A stretch of DNA of 7,625 bases. It comes from an uncultured Lachnospiraceae bacterium (GTDB taxonomy: Bacteria > Bacillota > Clostridia > Lachnospirales > Lachnospiraceae). Shown in pieces: positions 6,423 to 7,625 of the stretch (the stretch's first letter is position 1; every line of letters starts with the position of its first letter). The stretch is from positions 1 through 7,625 of the forward strand of contig CANTGP010000138.1 in the NCBI GenBank assembly GCA_947653315.1, written 5' to 3'. A model generated the notes under the pieces. That model had not been told where the DNA came from. It saw only the letters and a list, made by a program, of their open reading frames with translations, and ran no database searches. A program made the position numbers and the translations under genes.

Positions 6423-6464
6423 CAATCGAGTAGGGAAGATATCTTCCCTACTCGATTGCTTTTT
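6423..6464 (+). terminator. Strong intrinsic terminator: perfect 36-base palindrome plus T-run
   Basis: Bases 6423-6440 and 6441-6458 are perfect reverse complements, giving a stem of up to 16 bp once a 4-base loop is allowed. CTTTTT (6459-6464) follows on the plus strand. It ends the small secreted protein gene, whose stop is 4 bases upstream of the stem. On the minus strand the same palindrome contains the GH43 stop codon (6448-6450) and is followed by GTATTAAC rather than a U-tract. It would protect that mRNA's 3' end but terminate it poorly by the classical rule. Confidence 0.85.
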
Positions 6465-7362
6465 CCATACAGCGGCACAATCTTCCATACTCCTCGTCCG
6501 TAATCCGCAGAATACCGCCATGGCGCTTTTTCGTCCTCCCCATATCATACTGCTTTGGCGAAAGGATTTTAAAATCCCCGGATGCGAGATTCTCCGTCAC
6601 CATCGGCAGATACCCTTTCCCTTCCAAAAAACGGTCCGCAATCAGACACCATGTTTTCCCGTCCGGCAGCAGGTACCCCTCCGGCCCCTCCACGCCTTCC
6701 AATGCCGCCAGCGTTTCGGATTGCACCGGAACGAATTCTCCCAAAAGGGAATCCGAAGATTCCAAAACAAGCCGTTTTTCCGTTTCGTCTTTGGATACGC
6801 GGTAATACCGGTCCCCGCTTTTTAATATCGTCGTATCGATCACATGGTTTTCCCTCTCCATGTAAAGGAATGTTTCCGAAAATTCCTTAAAATCCTTCGT
6901 ATACGCCGCATAAATCCTCTGCTTTGCCTCCGCATCCCCCTCCTGCTTCACCATGGAGGCAAAAAAAACGAAAAATTCCCCTTTTTCTTCCTCATATACC
7001 GCTTCCGGCGCCCAGACACAGCCCGCGCCCGGAATCCCGACGGTACAACTGCGCGCTTCCCCCCAATGCACCAAATCCTCCGTTTCCCATACCACCAAAT
7101 CCCTGCTCCCGTTCTCCTGCGCCGCCTTCCAGCCTTTTCCCGCCTCAATCCGCAGGTCGGTGGCAATCAGATAAACTCTGCTTCCGTGCGGATCCCGTAC
7201 CAAAAACGGATCCCGTACCCCGCACGTCCCCACATTGGAATACAGGACCGGCTTTCCGCCGTTCAAATCCCGGAAATGCAGCCCATCCCTGCTGACCGAA
7301 AAATAAATCTGCTCCCCGTCCTTTTCCTCTCCCGTAAAATGCACAAATAAATACCCTGCCAT
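6448..7362 (-). CDS. Glycoside hydrolase family 43-like protein, cytoplasmic, 304 aa
   Basis: The sequence has the landmarks of a five-bladed beta-propeller GH43-type glycosidase. GVRDPFLV (48-55) puts Asp51 in the usual RDP position of the general base. GCVWAPEAVY (114-123) contains the WAPE motif. VIDTTI (174-179) offers Asp176 as the pKa-modulating acid, and GVEGPEGY (223-230) places Glu225 as the probable general acid. Family members are mostly alpha-L-arabinofuranosidases and beta-xylosidases acting on plant polysaccharide fragments. The exact substrate cannot be read here. No signal peptide is present, so it should act on imported oligosaccharides in the cytosol. The start at 7362 (MAGYLFVHF) is preferred over ATG 7377 because GGGAGG lies 7 bases upstream, while the longer form has no such site. 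Length is close to a bare catalytic domain with no carbohydrate-binding module. The stop lies inside the palindromic terminator of the opposite gene. A partial regulator-like gene ends 45 bases upstream on the same strand. Confidence 0.88.
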   Translation of the reverse strand: MAGYLFVHFTGEEKDGEQIYFSVSRDGLHFRDLNGGKPVLYSNVGTCGVRDPFLVRDPHGSRVYLIATDLRIEAGKGWKAAQENGSRDLVVWETEDLVHWGEARSCTVGIPGAGCVWAPEAVYEEEKGEFFVFFASMVKQEGDAEAKQRIYAAYTKDFKEFSETFLYMERENHVIDTTILKSGDRYYRVSKDETEKRLVLESSDSLLGEFVPVQSETLAALEGVEGPEGYLLPDGKTWCLIADRFLEGKGYLPMVTENLASGDFKILSPKQYDMGRTKKRHGGILRITDEEYGRLCRCMEKAIE

Positions 7363-7407
7363 GCCATTTCCTCCCATTGCCGTATCATCGGTAAACCATT
7401 TTTTGTC

Positions 7408-7625
7408 CTAAAGCGTGTTTAAAAATTCCTTTCGCAAGCGATATATCCTTGTCTTATTTCTTCCTATCGATTGAACATCATCCATCATAGAGAGTATCTC
7501 TCTCGTCCTCGCCATACTCAAACCCAGCAACTTTGCGATATCCTTGGCCTTTGCTGTTTCATTCCTCTGCAAATACAATCGTATTTTTTCCTGATTATTC
7601 TTTGTTTTTATCGCTTGTTTTTTAT
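7408..7625 (-). CDS. C-terminal winged helix-turn-helix domain of a truncated protein (5' end outside window)
   Basis: The minus-strand frame is open from the right edge to TAG (7408-7410), giving 71 visible residues, Lys/Arg-rich and AT-rich in codon choice compared with the rest of the window. The segment KIRLYLQRNETAKAKDIAKL then LGLSMARTREILSMMDD reads as the helix-turn-helix of a winged-helix domain. SIGRNKTRIYRLR supplies the wing strand ending in the typical Y-x-L. Such domains close Schlafen/AlbA_2-type ATP-binding regulators annotated as RecG-like, and also many MarR-like regulators; the missing N-terminus prevents a choice. The stop is 45 bases before the GH43 start with no clear terminator between, so read-through into GH43 is possible. 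Confidence 0.6.
   Translation of the reverse strand, partial: KKQAIKTKNNQEKIRLYLQRNETAKAKDIAKLLGLSMARTREILSMMDDVQSIGRNKTRIYRLRKEFLNTL

Noticed and set aside
6127..6825. 232-codon plus-strand open frame
   Set aside because: It is an alternative frame of the secreted Cys/His-rich gene that continues antisense through GH43 and across the strong terminator. It lacks a start site and recognisable motifs.
7363..7377. GH43 start at ATG 7377
   Set aside because: No ribosome binding site precedes it. The GGGAGG used by ATG 7362 would fall inside this extension.

Overview
The window looks like chromosomal DNA of a Gram-positive Clostridia, most likely a Lachnospiraceae-type gut anaerobe. This is inferred from strong purine-rich ribosome binding sites, a MalE-like lipoprotein, a four-helix-bundle chemoreceptor, a cytosolic GH43 glycosidase, and a secreted Cys/His-rich protein with D-x-N-G-D-G-x-C-D loops. 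No marker gene fixes the taxon. Base composition is roughly balanced by eye, except for the AT-richer gene fragment at the right edge.

Layout. Positions 1-602 (+) are the C-terminal end of a phenylalanyl-tRNA synthetase beta subunit (FDX-ACB domain). A 337-base gap follows. It holds an unexplained protein-like frame with no proper start, a candidate extended -10 promoter, and a short leader with an inverted repeat and a 24-codon upstream ORF. That ORF's stop overlaps the start of the next gene. Positions 940-2523 (+) encode a complete ABC-F protein with two nucleotide-binding domains and no membrane segments. Converging on it across 13 bases is a minus-strand two-gene operon: a sugar-type solute-binding lipoprotein (5633 to 4338), then a methyl-accepting chemotaxis protein (4321 to 2537). 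A hairpin at the end of the operon encloses the chemoreceptor stop codon.

The 429-base gap 5634-6062 is a divergent promoter region. A good extended -10 faces left toward the lipoprotein operon. A second promoter (5796-5823) faces right and reads through about 230 bases of densely structured leader into a small secreted Cys/His-rich protein (6063-6419). That gene ends at a perfect 36-base palindrome followed by a T-run. The palindrome also carries the stop codon of the convergent GH43 gene (7362 to 6448). At the right edge is the C-terminal winged-helix part of another minus-strand gene.

How the parts may work together. The lipoprotein and chemoreceptor are probably translationally coupled and have no transporter permease beside them, so a sugar-sensing chemotaxis pair is a reasonable inference. 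The GH43 enzyme fits a plant-glycan-using lifestyle. The least explained part is the hairpin-rich leader at 5884-6039, which could be a cis-acting RNA or a dispersed palindromic repeat.
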